Assembly: GCA_937916005.1 (NCBI GenBank)
Contig: CALGIA010000312.1
Location: 1 to 6,767, forward strand
Length of the DNA stretch: 6,767 bases
Reading direction: 5' to 3'
Source of the DNA: an uncultured Rhodospirillaceae bacterium
GTDB taxonomy: Bacteria > Pseudomonadota > Alphaproteobacteria > MPNO01
A program made the position numbers and the translations under genes. Numbering within the stretch: position 1 is the stretch's first letter; each line of letters opens with the position of its first letter. The notes below the pieces were generated by a model. That model was not told the DNA's origin. It searched no databases and saw only the letters and a program-made list of their open reading frames with translations. Below, one piece after another: positions 5,913 to 6,767 of the stretch.

Positions 5913-6767
5913 ATGAGTCGGTTCGAAAAATTTCCGAAAACCATTATAGGCATGGTGCTGATCCTCGCCTTCGTTCTGATCATGGCGGCGGCGGAATGGC
6001 TGCTCACGCCGGACCATGGCAAATCGCTCATCCATGGCGGGGACAGCCTTCCTCGTCCTGAACGGCATCTGGTGCTGCGCGAGTGGTTGCCCTCATCGGT
6101 CTTCCAATTCGGCGTCCCCGACATCCGCAGACTCCATCCGGGAGGCGAGGTTCATGATGTTTACGGTCTGACAACCGACAGCGATGGATACATCACGACC
6201 GGGAGACAGCATGATGATGCGGATTTTCGGATCGTCTTCCTGGGCGGCTCAACCACCGAGTGCCTTTATGTGACGCCGAAGCGGCGGTTCCCGTTTCGCG
6301 TCGGTCGCATTTTGGAGCAGAATCTGGGGGTCAAAATAAACACAATCAATGGCGGGAAATCCGGCAACAATACAATGCACTCCATGCTCGCCTTGATCGG
6401 CAAGGTGCTGCCGCTGAAACCGGATGTCGTGGTCTTGATGCAGAATGTGAACGATCTGGGCATTCTTGCGCGCGATGGTGGATATTGGACCGTCAATTCG
6501 GATTTCAGCCTCATCCGCGAGCGTCGGAGAAATCTGGAGACCATCGTCAAGGATTTGCGCGACATAAGCATCCCGTACAGCTACCGGGCTGTCCGGCGCG
6601 TTTTCAGAAACGCGTTTTCCAACCCGGCGCGGGCGGCTGGGTTTGCACCCAACCCGCGTACCGCACCCACCGAGAATTTGGGCCGGCGTGGCCTGGCCTT
6701 TGAAAACGCACTTCGCGGTTTTGTGGGGGTGGCCCAGTCCTGGGGCATCCGGCCCGTCGTCATGAAG
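5913..6767 (+). CDS. Membrane-anchored SGNH/GDSL-type hydrolase or acyltransferase (3' end missing)
   Basis: The 285 codons in view start at ATG 5913, with AGGGG 7 bases upstream, and stay open to the right edge. Residues 10-28 form one hydrophobic segment after a short basic N-terminus, consistent with a signal anchor placing the rest in the periplasm. The SGNH pattern is visible: block I FLGGSTTE with nucleophile Ser113, block II NGGKSGNN (Gly around 147-151), and block III QNVNDL (Asn178 or Asn180). The family's last block, DxxH, should lie beyond the window. Residues 163-175 (GKVLPLKPDVVVL) are typical of the envelope-glycan branch of the superfamily. Such proteins remove or transfer acetyl or other acyl groups on polysaccharides or lipids; the substrate here is unknown. 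It is transcribed away from the riboswitch operon and shares only the control region with it. About residues 236-262 form a Pro/Arg-rich low-complexity insert. Confidence 0.85.
   Translation, partial: MSRFEKFPKTIIGMVLILAFVLIMAAAEWLLTPDHGKSLIHGGDSLPRPERHLVLREWLPSSVFQFGVPDIRRLHPGGEVHDVYGLTTDSDGYITTGRQHDDADFRIVFLGGSTTECLYVTPKRRFPFRVGRILEQNLGVKINTINGGKSGNNTMHSMLALIGKVLPLKPDVVVLMQNVNDLGILARDGGYWTVNSDFSLIRERRRNLETIVKDLRDISIPYSYRAVRRVFRNAFSNPARAAGFAPNPRTAPTENLGRRGLAFENALRGFVGVAQSWGIRPVVMK
6597..6614 (+). other. Terminator-like hairpin inside the SGNH-family coding region
   Basis: CGCGTTT pairs with AAACGCG across a TCAG tetraloop (7 bp), and TTTT follows at 6615-6618. It looks like a short intrinsic terminator but lies in an open, in-frame coding region, and the U run is only four bases. 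It may be chance. Confidence 0.3.

Noticed and set aside
5712..6068. Minus-strand 118-codon open frame overlapping the riboswitch and the SGNH-family start
   Set aside because: It crosses the structured aptamer and is antisense to the recognisable SGNH N-terminus; it has no known motif.

Overview
The window looks like part of a proteobacterial chromosome, most probably alphaproteobacterial. This is judged from moderately high GC, a Gram-negative type DgkA, and gene families and spacing common in that class; no rRNA or other taxonomic marker is present. Six protein genes are recognisable. Five lie on the minus strand and one on the plus strand. The genes at both edges are cut by the window.

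The right part (about 5590-5912) is a divergent control region. On the minus strand it holds a plausible promoter, a well-formed thiamine pyrophosphate (TPP) riboswitch (5783 down to 5682), a Shine-Dalgarno sequence one base after the riboswitch, a 27-codon leader ORF, and a hairpin that buries the ribosome binding site of the next gene. The leader ORF overlaps that gene by four bases (GTGA). The riboswitch therefore appears to control a compact operon of a LuxE-family acyl-protein synthetase (4511-5590), a LuxC-family acyl reductase (3040-4491) and a FabG-like short-chain dehydrogenase (2265-3032), with gaps of 19 and 7 bases between genes. Chemically these three could take a carboxylic acid to an aldehyde and then perhaps to an alcohol. 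No luciferase and no luxD are present. The unusual point is the control of such a module by TPP. My inference is that it acts in salvage or modification of a thiamine-related carboxylate, or makes a product whose demand tracks thiamine status.

The left part (1-2133) carries dgkA (diacylglycerol kinase) followed 56 bases later by a five-pass membrane protein of the LTA synthase/OpgB sulfatase-fold family, which runs off the left edge. The two fit together: transfer of a phospholipid head group by the sulfatase-fold enzyme leaves diacylglycerol, which DgkA phosphorylates back to phosphatidic acid. A 131-base AT-rich gap separates this pair from the dehydrogenase gene, so it may be an independent unit.

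On the plus strand, from 5913 to the right edge, is the start of a membrane-anchored SGNH/GDSL-type hydrolase or acyltransferase, probably acting on envelope or exported glycan esters. No tRNA, rRNA, CRISPR array, insertion sequence or convincing intrinsic terminator was seen.
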